DNA of 64,000 nucleotides from Marinobacterium arenosum (lineage in GTDB: Bacteria > Pseudomonadota > Gammaproteobacteria > Pseudomonadales > Balneatricaceae), in the NCBI RefSeq assembly GCF_019795155.1, contig NZ_JAILYN010000027.1, forward strand, positions 1 through 64,000, in the 5' to 3' direction. The position numbers and the translations under genes are program-made. The notes beneath the pieces are model-generated. The model had not been told where the DNA came from, searched no databases, and saw only the letters and a program-made list of their open reading frames with translations. This document shows, piece after piece, positions 33,141 to 43,176 of this stretch (the stretch's first letter is position 1; the number at the start of each line of letters is the position of its first letter).

Positions 33141-34208
33141 TCAGGCCATTTGATGACGCGTTGCAAACCGTTCCTCGGCCAGTTCGTTGGCGATCGCGCC
33201 GGTCGGCCGGCCGCTTTCGTCAGCCCGATCGAACAGTTCGTTGAGGGTGTCGGCGATGGTTTCGATATGGGCGGTCACCTTCTCCGGGGTGTGGCCGACC
33301 CGCTCGTAGAAGATGTCGATGATGCCGCCGGCGTTGATTGCGAAGTCCGGCGCGTACAGGATGCCGCGCTGGCGCAGCATCGCATCGTGACGGGCTTCGG
33401 CCAGCTGGTTGTTGGCGGCGCCGGCCACCACCGCGGCCTTCAGTTGCGGGATGATCTCATCGTTCAGGATGGCACCCATTGCGCAGGGCGCGATCACGTC
33501 CACGTTCAGCGTCAGGATCTGGTCGGACGGCACCACGGTGGCGCCCAGTTCGGCGACCGCGCGGTCCAGCTGATCCTGGTGGATGTCGCTGACGAACAGT
33601 TCGGCACCGGCGGTGTGCAGGTGCTGGGCCAGCCGGAAGCCGACGTTGCCGACACCCTGTACCGCCACTTTCAGGCCGCTCAGGTCGCTGCGGCCGAGGC
33701 GGTGCTGTACCGCCGCCTTCAGGCCGATGAAGGTGCCGTAGGCGGTGGCCGGAGACGGGTCGCCGCTGGACGGCTGGCCGTCGATGCCGGTGCGCTCGAC
33801 GATGCCGGCGACGTTCTTGGTGTAACGGCCCATCACCCGCAGGTCCGGCACGCTGGTGCCGGAGTCCTCGGCGGCGATGTAGCTGCCGCCGAGCTGTTCC
33901 AGGCAGCGGCCCATCTTTTCCAGCAGCGCCTCGCTCTTGTGCTTGCGCGGATCGCCGATGATCACCGACTTGCCGCCGCCCAGGTCCAGGTTGGCCAGCG
34001 CCGACTTGTAGGTCATGCCGCGGGACAGCCGCAGCACGTCGGTCAGCGCGTCCTGGTCGCTGGCGTACGGGAACATCCGGCAGCCGCCCAGCGCCGGGCC
34101 GCGGTTGCTGTTGTGCACGGCGACGATCGCCTTCAGGCCGCTTTCGGCGTCGCAGAAGAAGTGTACCTGTTCGTGGTTGTCGAACTCTTTGTGGCTGAAT
34201 ACGCTCAT
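33141..34208 (-). CDS. Leucine/phenylalanine/valine dehydrogenase family protein
   Basis: This NAD-dependent amino-acid dehydrogenase has 355 aa and oxidatively deaminates branched-chain or aromatic amino acids to 2-keto acids. The catalytic Lys region is [20 protein letters not shown], followed by [13 protein letters not shown]. The Rossmann motif is [20 protein letters not shown] (GxGxxG). Leu and Phe dehydrogenases cannot be told apart by eye. The neighbouring aromatic aminotransferase and indolepyruvate oxidoreductases favour aromatic or mixed specificity. It follows the first oxidoreductase gene by 53 bp, in one operon. Confidence 0.93.
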   Translation of the reverse strand: MSVFSHKEFDNHEQVHFFCDAESGLKAIVAVHNSNRGPALGGCRMFPYASDQDALTDVLRLSRGMTYKSALANLDLGGGKSVIIGDPRKHKSEALLEKMGRCLEQLGGSYIAAEDSGTSVPDLRVMGRYTKNVAGIVERTGIDGQPSSGDPSPATAYGTFIGLKAAVQHRLGRSDLSGLKVAVQGVGNVGFRLAQHLHTAGAELFVSDIHQDQLDRAVAELGATVVPSDQILTLNVDVIAPCAMGAILNDEIIPQLKAAVVAGAANNQLAEARHDAMLRQRGILYAPDFAINAGGIIDIFYERVGHTPEKVTAHIETIADTLNELFDRADESGRPTGAIANELAEERFATRHQMA

Positions 34209-34261
34209 TCTGATGTCTCTCTGAAATTCTTTAATTCTTTTATTTCTTTACGTATTGGGGC

Positions 34262-37200
34262 TCAGACGGCGGCGCGCTGCGCCACTTCCGCCTGCGGCGC
34301 CAAACGGGCCAGCAGCTGTTCGCGCTGCTGCTGGGCCTTCTCGTAGTTGGCATCCTTGACCGGGCCGTAGCCGCGGATGCTCTGCGGCAGCTCGGCCAGC
34401 GCGCAGGCATCGGTCTGGTTGGCGGCATTCAAGGTGGTCAGCAGCTGGCGGATGTCGCGTTCGTACTGACGGATCAGCTTGCGCTCCAGCCGGCGGTCGG
34501 CGCTGTAGCCGAACGGGTCCAGCGGGGTGCCGCGCAGAGTACGCAGCTTGCTGAGCAGGCGGAACGCCGGCAGCACGCGCTCGCTGAACTTGCGCTTCTT
34601 CGGCCGGCCGGTGGCCGGGTCGACCTTGCTGATCATCGGCGGCGCCAGGTTGAACTCCAGTTCGAAGTCGCCTTCGAACTGGCTCTTCAGCTGGGCGCGG
34701 AACTGCTCGGAACTGAGCAGCCGGGCCACCTCGTATTCATCCTTGTAGGCCAGCAGTTTGGCGTAGTTTTCCGCCACGGCGCGGCTCAGCCGTTCGCCGC
34801 CGACAGCGGCTTTCTCACGCTGCTGCACCTCGCGCACCAGCGCCTCGTAGCGGTCGGCCAGGGCGGCGTTCTGGTACTCGGTCAGGTGGCGTTTTTCACG
34901 CTTGATGATCTCTTCCAGGCCCGGCACGAACTGCAGTACCTGTACCGCGTCGGCCTTGGCCGGCTTGATCAGCGCTTCCACCGCGGCGCGGTCGTGGGCG
35001 GCGCGGCGGCCCCACAGGAACGCCTGCTTGTTGGCGTCGACGGCGGCGCCGTTCAGCTCGATCGCCTGTTCGATTGCGTCGCGGCCCAGCGGGATGCGGC
35101 CCAGCTGCCAGGCGTAGCCGATGGTGAACAGGTTGACCGCCATGGCGTCGCCCATCAGTTCGGTGGCCAGCTTGGTGACGTCCAGGCAGTCGCTGTCGCG
35201 ACTGGCGTGCTGGATCGCCTGCTGCATCGCCTCGGTCGGCACCTGCAGGTCCGGCTCGCGGGTGAACGCCGCCGGCATGGTTTCGTGGTTGTTGACGATG
35301 GCGAAGCTGCGTTCGCGGTCCAACTTGCCGAGTGCTTCCTCGCTGGCGCCGACCATCAGGTCGAAGCCGATCATGCAGTCGGTCTCACCGGCCGGGATAC
35401 GTACGGTGTGGATCTGCTGCTGGCTGTTGGCGATGCGGATATGGCTCATCACCGCGCCGAATTTCTGTGCCAGGCCGATCTGGTCCAGCACGCCGACGCC
35501 CTTGCCTTCGACATGGGCGGCCATGCCCAGCAGCGCACTGACGGTCACCACGCCGGTGCCGCCGACGCCGGTCAGCAGCAGGTTGTACGGGGTGCTGCAA
35601 TCCGGCAGCTGCGGCTCCGGCAGCTCGGCGAACTGGGTGTCGCTGGACAGCCCCGGCGCCTTGCGCAGCTTGCCGCCCTTGACGGTGACGAAGCTCGGGC
35701 AGAAGCCGCTGACACAGCTGAAATCCTTGTTACAGGCGGACTGGTCGATCTGCCGCTTGCGGCCGCGCTCGGTTTCCAGCGGCAGCACCGACAGGCAGTT
35801 GGATTGCACGCCGCAGTCGCCGCAGCCTTCGCAGACTTCCGGGTTGATCACCACCCGCTTGTCCGGGTCCGGCATCTGACCGCGCTTGCGGCGGCGACGC
35901 TTCTCGGCGGCGCAGGTCTGATCGTAGATCATCGCGGTGCAGCCTTCGATCTCGCGCAGCTCGCGCTGCACCGCCATCAGTTCGTCGCGGTGGTGGAAGG
36001 TGACGCCGTCGGCGAAATCGGCCCGACTGGGGTACTTGTTCGGCTCGTCGGAGACCAGCGCGATCCGCTTGACCCCTTCGCCGTACAGCTGGTGGCTGAT
36101 CTTCTGCACGGTCAGCTCGCCGTCATGCGGCTGGCCGCCGGTCATCGCCACCGCGTCGTTGTACAGCACCTTGTAGGTGATGTTGACGCCGGCCGCCACG
36201 GCGGCGCGGATCGCCAGCAGGCCGGAGTGGAAGTAGGTGCCGTCGCCCAGGTTCTGAAACACGTGCTTGTTGTCGGTGAACGGTGCCTGGCCGATCCAGG
36301 TGGCGCCTTCGCCGCCCATCTGGGTGAAGGTGTCGGTGCCGCGGTCCATCCAGGTGGCCATATAGTGGCAGCCGATACCGCCCAGCGCGCGGCTGCCTTC
36401 CGGCAGACGGGTGGAGCTGTTGTGCGGGCAGCCGGAGCAGAAGTGCGGAGTGCGTTCCAGCAGCGCGCGCGGCTGGGCCAGTTCGGCCTCTTTCTCGGCC
36501 AGGAACTTCAGCCGGGTGGCGATCTGCTGGCTGTTGTGGAACGGCGCGATACGGGCGGCGATGGCGCGGGCGATCATCGCCGGGGTCAGCTCGCCGCGCG
36601 AGGTCAGCAGTTCACGGCCCTGGTCGTCACGCTTGCCGACCACGGTCGGACGCTGCTGGTCCTGCCAGCTGTACAGCTGGTCTCTCAGCTGGTCTTCGAT
36701 CAGGCCGCGCTTCTCTTCGACCACCAGGATCTCCGGGTAGCCCTGGGCGAATTCGCGCACGCCGACCGGTTCCAGCGGCCAAGGCATGGCCACCTTGTAC
36801 AGGCCGATACCCAGCTCGGATGCCTGGGCGTGGCTGATGCCGAGGTCTTCCAGCGCCTGCAGCACGTCCAGGTAGGATTTACCGGTGGTAACGATGGCCA
36901 GGCGTGGCTGGCTCGGCTGGATGACGATCTTGTCCAGCCGGTTGGCGCGGCAGAATGCCTGGGCGGCGCGGATCTTGTAGTTGTGCAGCCGCTCTTCCTG
37001 GGCCATCGGCTTGTCCGGCCAGCGGGCGTTGAGGCCGTCGGCCGGCAGTTCGAAATCTTCCGGAATCACGATGTTGATGCGGGCCGGGTCCAGGTCGGCG
37101 GAGATCGAGCTATCCATCAGTTCGGCCAGCGCCTTGAAGCCGACCCAGCAGCCGCTGAAGCGGGACATCGCCCAGCCGTACAGGCCCAGGTCCAGCATCT

Positions 37201-37729
37201 CCTGGATGCCGCTGGGGTAGAGCACCGGCATCATCGCGTCCATGAACGCGTAGTCGGACTGGTGCGGCAGGGTGGAGGACTTGCAGGCGTGGTCGTCGCC
37301 GGCCACCGCCAGTACGCCGCCCAGCGGCGTGGTGCCGAAGGCGTTGGCGTGCTTCAGCACGTCGCCGGTGCGATCGACACCGGGGCCCTTGCCGTACCAG
37401 AGGGCGAACACGCCGTCATACTTGGCGCCTTCGAAAATATTGGCCTGCTGGGAGCCCCAGACGGCGGTGGCGGCCAGGTCTTCGTTGATACCCGGCTGGA
37501 AGGTGATATTGCGGTCTTTCAGGTAGTGGCGTGCCTGCCACAGGGTCTTGTCGAAGCCGCCCAGCGGCGAGCCGCGGTAGCCGGAGATGAAGCCGGCGGT
37601 ATGGTGGCCGTTCTGCTTGTCCAGCTCGGCCTGCAGCATCGGCAGACGGGTCAGCGCCTGGCTGCCGGTCAGGTAGACGCGGCCGCTGCTCTGTTCCCAC
37701 TTGTCGTTCAGCGTAATCTTCTTGCTCAT
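34262..37729 (-). CDS. Indolepyruvate ferredoxin oxidoreductase, fused single-chain type (paralogue 1)
   Basis: This enzyme has 1155 aa. It converts aryl- or branched 2-keto acids plus CoA to acyl-CoA, CO2 and reduced acceptor. ATG 37729 is chosen because AGGAGGG lies 7 bases before it; a GTG at 37747 lies upstream of that site. It is a fusion of IorA- and IorB-like parts. The N-terminal pyrimidine domain has GYRGSPLGGFDK. Cysteines lie near residue 431 (FCSGCPHNSS). The TPP region is GGEGATWIGQ and NDAVAMTGGQPHDG. The iron-sulfur region, about 630-680, has CEGCGDC, a further QSNC, and CVSGFCPSF. The gamma-type domain starts at LLLTGVGGTGVVTV. Such long single-chain forms occur in aerobes. 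Confidence 0.95.
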   Translation of the reverse strand: MSKKITLNDKWEQSSGRVYLTGSQALTRLPMLQAELDKQNGHHTAGFISGYRGSPLGGFDKTLWQARHYLKDRNITFQPGINEDLAATAVWGSQQANIFEGAKYDGVFALWYGKGPGVDRTGDVLKHANAFGTTPLGGVLAVAGDDHACKSSTLPHQSDYAFMDAMMPVLYPSGIQEMLDLGLYGWAMSRFSGCWVGFKALAELMDSSISADLDPARINIVIPEDFELPADGLNARWPDKPMAQEERLHNYKIRAAQAFCRANRLDKIVIQPSQPRLAIVTTGKSYLDVLQALEDLGISHAQASELGIGLYKVAMPWPLEPVGVREFAQGYPEILVVEEKRGLIEDQLRDQLYSWQDQQRPTVVGKRDDQGRELLTSRGELTPAMIARAIAARIAPFHNSQQIATRLKFLAEKEAELAQPRALLERTPHFCSGCPHNSSTRLPEGSRALGGIGCHYMATWMDRGTDTFTQMGGEGATWIGQAPFTDNKHVFQNLGDGTYFHSGLLAIRAAVAAGVNITYKVLYNDAVAMTGGQPHDGELTVQKISHQLYGEGVKRIALVSDEPNKYPSRADFADGVTFHHRDELMAVQRELREIEGCTAMIYDQTCAAEKRRRRKRGQMPDPDKRVVINPEVCEGCGDCGVQSNCLSVLPLETERGRKRQIDQSACNKDFSCVSGFCPSFVTVKGGKLRKAPGLSSDTQFAELPEPQLPDCSTPYNLLLTGVGGTGVVTVSALLGMAAHVEGKGVGVLDQIGLAQKFGAVMSHIRIANSQQQIHTVRIPAGETDCMIGFDLMVGASEEALGKLDRERSFAIVNNHETMPAAFTREPDLQVPTEAMQQAIQHASRDSDCLDVTKLATELMGDAMAVNLFTIGYAWQLGRIPLGRDAIEQAIELNGAAVDANKQAFLWGRRAAHDRAAVEALIKPAKADAVQVLQFVPGLEEIIKREKRHLTEYQNAALADRYEALVREVQQREKAAVGGERLSRAVAENYAKLLAYKDEYEVARLLSSEQFRAQLKSQFEGDFELEFNLAPPMISKVDPATGRPKKRKFSERVLPAFRLLSKLRTLRGTPLDPFGYSADRRLERKLIRQYERDIRQLLTTLNAANQTDACALAELPQSIRGYGPVKDANYEKAQQQREQLLARLAPQAEVAQRAAV

Positions 37730-38131
37730 CGGAATCCCTCCTGACACCTGGCGTTAGGCTGCAGCGGGGCAGCTGCTTCAGGTGCGAAACAGTAAAAACG
37801 GAACGGAAAATCGGCTCAGATCAGGCGCAACGAGATGCGGCTGAGCGGCGCGAACCGGGTTTGGGATACTGCTTGTATTGGAGTCTGCGCCGGGACGGCG
37901 CCGGAAACGGAGCGGGCAGATGGCGCAACGAAACTGCGGCCACACGCGGTATGGAAGTTCAACATGATTTCACCGTACCCATTGCCGGATCACGGCCTGG
38001 GCCCTGTATTGTTTTTATTCTCGCCGGCCGAGTCAGCCGGTCAGGTTGTTCCGCCCTTGTGGGGCGGAACGATGAAAGACCATATCAAAGTTTGATCAAT
38101 ATTCAAACAGAAAAATCAGTGATTTCCCTGA
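37730..38131. other. Intergenic region between the aminotransferase and paralogue 1, no gene seen
   Basis: These 402 bases lie within the same-strand cluster. The hairpin GTTCCGCCC-TTGT-GGGGCGGAAC (about 38046-38069) lacks a T-run. The AT-rich stretch 38080-38130 could carry weak termination or promoter signals. The gap is long enough for paralogue 1 to have its own promoter. No coding signal was found. Confidence 0.5.
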
Positions 38132-39322
38132 TTATTGCTTGATCACTTTTGCCAGTGCATCGGCGATGGTTTCGATGTTGTTGCTGTTAAGGCCGGCAAC
38201 GTTGACGCGGCTGGAGTCGACCATGTAGATGGCGTGCTCCTGCTTCATCCGGGCGACCTGTTCCGGGCTCAGGCCGAGGAACGAGAACATGCCCTGCTGC
38301 TGGGCGATGAAGGCCATGTCCAGGTCGCGCAGCGCCATCTGCTGCACCAGCTGCTGGCGCAGGTTCAGGATGCGGTGGGTCATGCCGTCCAGCTCCTGCT
38401 GCCAGTTCTGGCGCAGTTCGGCATCGCCGAGGATGGTTTCCACCACCGCGGCGCCGTGCGACGGCGGCATCGAGTAGTGGCTGCGGATGGTGCTGAACAA
38501 CTGTGAGGCGCTGTTGGCGGCCTGTTCGGCATTGGCCGACAGCAGCATCAGGAAGCCGGTCCGCTCGCGGTACAGGCCGAAGTTCTTCGAGCAGGAGGCG
38601 GCGACCACCATCTCCGGCACGGCGGCGGCGATCAGCCGCAGGCCGGCGGCGTCCTGGTCCAGCCCCTGGCCGAGGCCCTGGTAGGCGATGTCGACGAACG
38701 GCAGCAGCCCTTTCTCCACCACCAGGTCGCTGACCGCCTGCCACTGTTCGAGGCTGAGGTCGGCGCCGCTCGGGTTGTGGCAGCAGCCGTGCAGCAGTAC
38801 CACGTCACCGGCGCGGGCCTGCTTGAGATCTTCCATCATCTCGTCGAACGCCACGCCATGGGTGTTTTTGTCATAGTATCGGTACTGTTCGATAGCGAGG
38901 CCGGCACCGCCCAGCAGCGGGATGTGGTTGCCCCAGGTCGGGTTGCTGACCCAGATCCGGGTGTCGGCGTTGCAACGCTTCAGGAATTCCGCCGCCATGC
39001 GCAGCGCGCCGCAGCCGCCCGGGGTCTGGGCATAGGTCAACCGGCCGCTGCTCAGCAGCGGGTTGCCGGTGCCCAGTAGCAGCTCGGCAACGGCGTTGTT
39101 GTAGCCTTCGGAACCGGCCGGGCCGATGTAGCTCTTGCTGGTTTCCTGCTCCAGCAGGCGCTGTTCGGCCAGCTTGACCGCCTGCATCACCGGGGTGTTG
39201 CCCTGTTCGTCTTTGTAGATACCGATACCCAGGTCAATCTTGTTGCTGCGCTCATCGGCACGGTATTGCAGCATCAGTTGCAGGATCGGGTCCTGCGGCA
39301 AAGCTTTCAGATGTTCAAACAT
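38132..39322 (-). CDS. Aromatic (aspartate-family) aminotransferase, TyrB-like
   Basis: This PLP enzyme has 396 aa and transfers the amino group of Phe, Tyr, Trp or Asp to 2-oxoglutarate. ATG 39322 (MFEHLKALPQDPILQLM) matches family starts. Motifs are GIGIYKDEQGNTPV, the cofactor block HGCCHNPSGADLS, and the Schiff-base Lys in VVAASCSKNFGLYRERTG. The Arg near the end (VDSSRVNVAGL) binds the substrate carboxylate. The gene sits between two indolepyruvate oxidoreductase paralogues, which fits a supply of arylpyruvates. Confidence 0.95.
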   Translation of the reverse strand: MFEHLKALPQDPILQLMLQYRADERSNKIDLGIGIYKDEQGNTPVMQAVKLAEQRLLEQETSKSYIGPAGSEGYNNAVAELLLGTGNPLLSSGRLTYAQTPGGCGALRMAAEFLKRCNADTRIWVSNPTWGNHIPLLGGAGLAIEQYRYYDKNTHGVAFDEMMEDLKQARAGDVVLLHGCCHNPSGADLSLEQWQAVSDLVVEKGLLPFVDIAYQGLGQGLDQDAAGLRLIAAAVPEMVVAASCSKNFGLYRERTGFLMLLSANAEQAANSASQLFSTIRSHYSMPPSHGAAVVETILGDAELRQNWQQELDGMTHRILNLRQQLVQQMALRDLDMAFIAQQQGMFSFLGLSPEQVARMKQEHAIYMVDSSRVNVAGLNSNNIETIADALAKVIKQ

Positions 39323-39364
39323 AGCTTTTATTCTTCTGTCCTGTACCAAAAAAAGGTGTTAACG

Positions 39365-39407
39365 GCGGGTCCTTTATCCTTGTCTCAGCCAAGGAAAAAG
39401 GACCCCC
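39365..39407 (-). terminator. Large hairpin between paralogue 2 and the aminotransferase
   Basis: GGGTCCTTTATCCTTG pairs with CCAAGGAAAAAGGACCC around TCTCAG. It is nested inside a looser GTTAACGGCG/CGCCGTTAAC pair (about 39358-39441). It may weaken or split transcription between the two genes. Confidence 0.55.
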
Positions 39408-39452
39408 GGGCGGGCTTGGAATCGCCCGGCGCCGTTAACGAAGTGGTGCATA

Positions 39453-42400
39453 TTAAGCTGCGGCATCGGTGAATTGCACCGGTTGCTTCAGCTCAGCCAG
39501 GAATTTCTTCTGCTGTTCGGCGACCTTCTCGGCGGCCTGTTCGCGCACCGGGCCGAAACCGCGTACTTCATTCGGCAGCGCGGCCAGCTTGACCGCCACC
39601 GCGTGGTTGTCGGCGTTGGTGTCGCGTACCAGGGTGTCAAGCAGCGCTTCGTAGTTGGCCAGCAGCTGGCGGTCCAGCTTGCGGTCGGCGCTGTGGCGGA
39701 ACGGGTCCAGCAGGCCGCCGCGCATGCCGCGCAGACCGGTCAGCAGTTTCAGCCCTTTCAGCATCCAGGGGCCGAACTTGCGCTTCTTCGGCCGGCCTTT
39801 GCTGTCCAGCTTGTTGGACAGCAGCGGCGGCGCCATGTGGAAGTTGATGCTGTACTCGCCCTCGAAGGTCTGTTCGATCTCCTGCAGGAAGTCGGTCTCG
39901 GTGAACAGCCGTGCAACCTCATACTCATCTTTATAGGCCATCAGGCGGAACAGCTGCTCGGTGGCGGCGCGGGTCAGCGTCAGCTCATCGTTGCCCAGCG
40001 CCTGCTCGGCGGCACGAACCTTGGCGATACGCTGCTCGAAACGCTCGGCGTAGGTGCCGTTCTGGTACTTGCGCAGGTAGTCGCTGTGGCGGGCGATACG
40101 CTGATCCAGGGTTTCTTCGGCGATCTCCGCCTTCGGCGTCACCGCCTGGTTGACGAAGTCGCGGTCCGCCGCCGCCAGACGGCCCCAGCCGAAGGCGGTT
40201 TTGTTGGCGTCGATCTGCACGCCGTTCAGTTCGATGGCACGCTCCAGCGCCGCCAGCGATACCGGGATCAGGCCGCGCTGCCAGGCGAAGCCGAGCATCA
40301 TCACGTTGGCAAATACGGTGTTGCCCATCAGCTGTTCGGCGATGCGGTTGGCGTCCATGGTGTCGAAGCGGTTGTCGCCGACCGCCTCGGCCAGCAGGTT
40401 CAGCCGCTGGCGGCCCTGCATGTCGGCGTCACGGAACAGTACGTAGTCGGCGGTCGGCATCTCGGCCTCGTTGACCACCGCCTTGGTGTGATCCTTGTGC
40501 AGCACGCTGAGCGCCTTCTGCGAGGTGGCTACCACCATGTCGCAGGCGACCAGCGCGTCGGCACGGCCGTTGTCGATCCGTACCTGGTTCAACTGGTCCG
40601 GCTGCTGGGCCAGGCGGATGTAGCTCAGTACCATGCCGCCTTTCTGGGCGAAGCCCATGAAGTCCAGCACGCTGGCGCCCTTGCCTTCCAGGTGGGCCGC
40701 CATGGTGATCAGCTGACCGACGGTCACCACGCCGGTACCGCCGACGCCGCCGACCAGCAGGTCGTAGCTGCCGTTCAGCGCCGGGCTGAGCGGCTGCGGC
40801 AGGGCGCTGACGCGGCTGTGGAAGCTGTCGCCGACCGCCTGCGCCTGTTTGCGGCGCAGCTGGCCGCCTTCGACGGTGACGAAGCTCGGGCAGAAGCCGT
40901 TGACGCAGGAGAAGTCCTTGTTGCAGCTGGACTGGTCGATCTGGCGCTTGCGGCCCAGTTCGGTCTGGCGCGGTACCACCGACAGGCAGTTGGACTGCAC
41001 CGAGCAGTCGCCGCAGCCTTCGCAGACGTGGTGGTTGATCATCACCCGCTTGGCCGGGTCCGGGAACTGGCCGCGCTTGCGGCGACGGCGCTTCTCGGCG
41101 GCGCAGGTCTGGTCGTAAATGATCACCGTGACGCCCTTGATCTCGCGCAGTTCGCGCTGGATCGCGTCCAGCTCGTCACGGTGGTGGAAGCTGACCCCTT
41201 TCGGGAAGCGGTCGAAGTGTCCGTCGTACTTCTCCGGCTCGTCGCTGAGCACCACCACCCGCTTGGCCCCTTCGGAGGTGACCTGCTGGGCGATCGCGTC
41301 GACGGTGATCTGGCCGTCCACCGGCTGGCCGCCGGTCATCGCCACCGCATCGTTGAACAGGATCTTGTAGGTGATGTTGGCGCCGGCGGCGATCGCCTGG
41401 CGGATCGCCATCGAGCCGGAGTGGAAATAGGTGCCTTCACCGAGGTTCTGGAAGATATGGCCGTTGCCGGTAAAGCGCGACTTGGCCACCCAGTTGACCC
41501 CTTCGCCGCCCATCTGGATCAGCGATTCGGTGTCGCGGCCCATCCAACTGGCCATGAAGTGGCAGCCGATGCCGGCCAGCGCCTTGGAGCCTTCCGGTAC
41601 CTTGGTGGAGCTGTTGTGCGGACAGCCGGAGCAGAAGTAGGGCAGACGACGTACGCCGCCCGGGTCTTTGGCATCGACGCCGCTGTGGTTGATCGCGTCC
41701 AGCTCGGCGCTGAAGTCCAGCCCGAACAGCCGGTTCAGCCGCTGCGCCAGGTAGCCGGCCAGCAGGCTGGGGCTCAGTTCGCCGACGTACGGGATCAGCG
41801 GGCTGCCGACCTCGTCCTGCTTGCCGGTGATCAGCACTTCGCCCGGACGGTCCGGTTCGGACATCGCCTCTTTGATCTGGCTCTCGATGATGCCGCGCTT
41901 CTCCTCGATGACCAGCACTTCCTGCTTGCCATGCACGTAGTCGAGGATGCCCTTGCGCTCCAGCGGCCAGACCAGACCGATCTTGTAGATCTCGATGCCC
42001 AGTTCTTCAGCGCGCGCTTCGTCGATGCCGAGCAGCGCCAGCGCTTCCATCAGGTCGAGATGGGCCTTGCCGGTGCTGACGATACCCAGCTTCGGCTTGG
42101 ACGCGGACCAGATCTTCTTGTCGATCGGGTTGGCACGGGCGAACGCCTGCACGGCGGCCAGTTTGTGCTCGATACGGGTTTCCAGCTGCGGCCCCGGCAG
42201 GTCCGGCCAGCGGTAGTGCAGGCCGCTTTCCGGCGGCGTGAAATCGGTCGGGATGTTGAAGGTCGGCAGCGGTTTCAGTTCGACGGAGGCGGCGCTCTCG
42301 ACGGTCTCGGAGATCGCCTTGAAGCCAACCCAGCAACCGCTGTAGCGAGACAGCGCGTAGCCCCAGAGGCCAAATTCGAAGTACTCGGCAATGTTGGCCG

Positions 42401-42929
42401 GGTTGATGGTCGGCATGAACCAGGCCATGAACGCGACGTCGGACTGGTGCGGCATCGAGCTGGATACACAGCCGTGGTCGTCGCCGGCCACCACCAGCAC
42501 ACCGCCGTGCGGCGAGCTGCCGTAGGTGGTGCCGTGTTTCAGCGCGTCGCCGGCGCGGTCGACGCCCGGACCCTTGCCGTACCAGAGGCCGAAGACGCCG
42601 TCGACGGTCTTGTCTTCGTCGGTCTCCACCTGCTGGCTACCCAGCACCATGGTGGCGCCGAGGTCTTCGTTGATGGCGGGTACGAATTCGATGGCGTGCT
42701 CTTTCAGCAGCTTGCCGGCTTTCCACAGCTCCTGGTCATAGCCACCCAGCGGCGAGCCGCGGTAGCCGCTGATCAGGCCGGCACTGTTGATGCCGTCGCG
42801 GATGTCCATCTGCCGTTGCATCAGCGGCAGGCGTACCAGCGCCTGGGTACCGGTAATGAAGACCCGTCCTTCCTGACGGGTATAGCGATCTTCCAGCGCG
42901 TAGTCGTCCAGCGGCTTCTGCTCGCTCAT
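39453..42929 (-). CDS. Indolepyruvate ferredoxin oxidoreductase, fused single-chain type (paralogue 2)
   Basis: This enzyme has 1158 aa, from ATG 42929 with GAGGTG upstream. It has the same architecture as paralogue 1: GYRGSPLGGYDQ, FCSGCPHNSS, GGEGVNWVAK, NDAVAMTGGQPVDG, CEGCGDCSVQSNC (about residue 635), CVNGFCPSF, and VGGVGGTGVVTV. The two proteins differ most in the C-terminal third, so they probably prefer different 2-keto acids (for example aryl versus branched-chain). It is the first gene of the minus-strand cluster and is divergent from an Lrp-family regulator. An electron acceptor gene is not nearby. Confidence 0.95.
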   Translation of the reverse strand: MSEQKPLDDYALEDRYTRQEGRVFITGTQALVRLPLMQRQMDIRDGINSAGLISGYRGSPLGGYDQELWKAGKLLKEHAIEFVPAINEDLGATMVLGSQQVETDEDKTVDGVFGLWYGKGPGVDRAGDALKHGTTYGSSPHGGVLVVAGDDHGCVSSSMPHQSDVAFMAWFMPTINPANIAEYFEFGLWGYALSRYSGCWVGFKAISETVESAASVELKPLPTFNIPTDFTPPESGLHYRWPDLPGPQLETRIEHKLAAVQAFARANPIDKKIWSASKPKLGIVSTGKAHLDLMEALALLGIDEARAEELGIEIYKIGLVWPLERKGILDYVHGKQEVLVIEEKRGIIESQIKEAMSEPDRPGEVLITGKQDEVGSPLIPYVGELSPSLLAGYLAQRLNRLFGLDFSAELDAINHSGVDAKDPGGVRRLPYFCSGCPHNSSTKVPEGSKALAGIGCHFMASWMGRDTESLIQMGGEGVNWVAKSRFTGNGHIFQNLGEGTYFHSGSMAIRQAIAAGANITYKILFNDAVAMTGGQPVDGQITVDAIAQQVTSEGAKRVVVLSDEPEKYDGHFDRFPKGVSFHHRDELDAIQRELREIKGVTVIIYDQTCAAEKRRRRKRGQFPDPAKRVMINHHVCEGCGDCSVQSNCLSVVPRQTELGRKRQIDQSSCNKDFSCVNGFCPSFVTVEGGQLRRKQAQAVGDSFHSRVSALPQPLSPALNGSYDLLVGGVGGTGVVTVGQLITMAAHLEGKGASVLDFMGFAQKGGMVLSYIRLAQQPDQLNQVRIDNGRADALVACDMVVATSQKALSVLHKDHTKAVVNEAEMPTADYVLFRDADMQGRQRLNLLAEAVGDNRFDTMDANRIAEQLMGNTVFANVMMLGFAWQRGLIPVSLAALERAIELNGVQIDANKTAFGWGRLAAADRDFVNQAVTPKAEIAEETLDQRIARHSDYLRKYQNGTYAERFEQRIAKVRAAEQALGNDELTLTRAATEQLFRLMAYKDEYEVARLFTETDFLQEIEQTFEGEYSINFHMAPPLLSNKLDSKGRPKKRKFGPWMLKGLKLLTGLRGMRGGLLDPFRHSADRKLDRQLLANYEALLDTLVRDTNADNHAVAVKLAALPNEVRGFGPVREQAAEKVAEQQKKFLAELKQPVQFTDAAA

Positions 42930-42966
42930 GGCACACCTCACTTGTTTATTATTCTTGCAGCCTTCT

Positions 42967-43020
42967 TGCAGCCGGTCGGACTTGGCCGGTAGATCGGTAG
43001 CCGGGCCGACAGGCTGCTGG
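42967..43020. repeat. Short hairpin element with ends like the 31.3 kb element
   Basis: GCAGCCGGTCGGACTTGGCC at the left and GGGCCGACAGGCTGCTGG at the right form an imperfect inverted repeat. The ends resemble the terminal repeats at 31247-31415. It lies in the promoter gap between paralogue 2 and the Lrp-family gene. Confidence 0.5.
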
Positions 43021-43135
43021 GCTCACAGCAATGACTGTTATTATTGGTGATCATTGTAGGAACTTAGTCTGGAAAGGTGCTTGCAAAGTTTGTGTGCTGA
43101 TCGGGGTTGATTCGAAGGATGTTTGGATTTTTATG

Positions 43136-43141
43136 TATAAT
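43136..43141 (+). promoter_or_regulatory. Candidate -10 box of the Lrp-family gene
   Basis: A perfect TATAAT lies 36 bp before the start codon in an AT-rich stretch. No good -35 was found at 16-18 bp, which suits an activated or autoregulated promoter. Confidence 0.45.
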
Positions 43142-43176
43142 ATGAAAGGAATTTTCAAATATCAGAGAAATGTGAA

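Noticed and set aside
39474-42992. A 1172-codon open frame on the plus strand opposite indolepyruvate oxidoreductase paralogue 2
   Set aside because: It is a mirror of the real gene, caused by high GC and codon bias. Its product is Val/Gln/His/Arg-rich with no domain, and it has no ribosome site. The same applies to 34886-37744 opposite paralogue 1.
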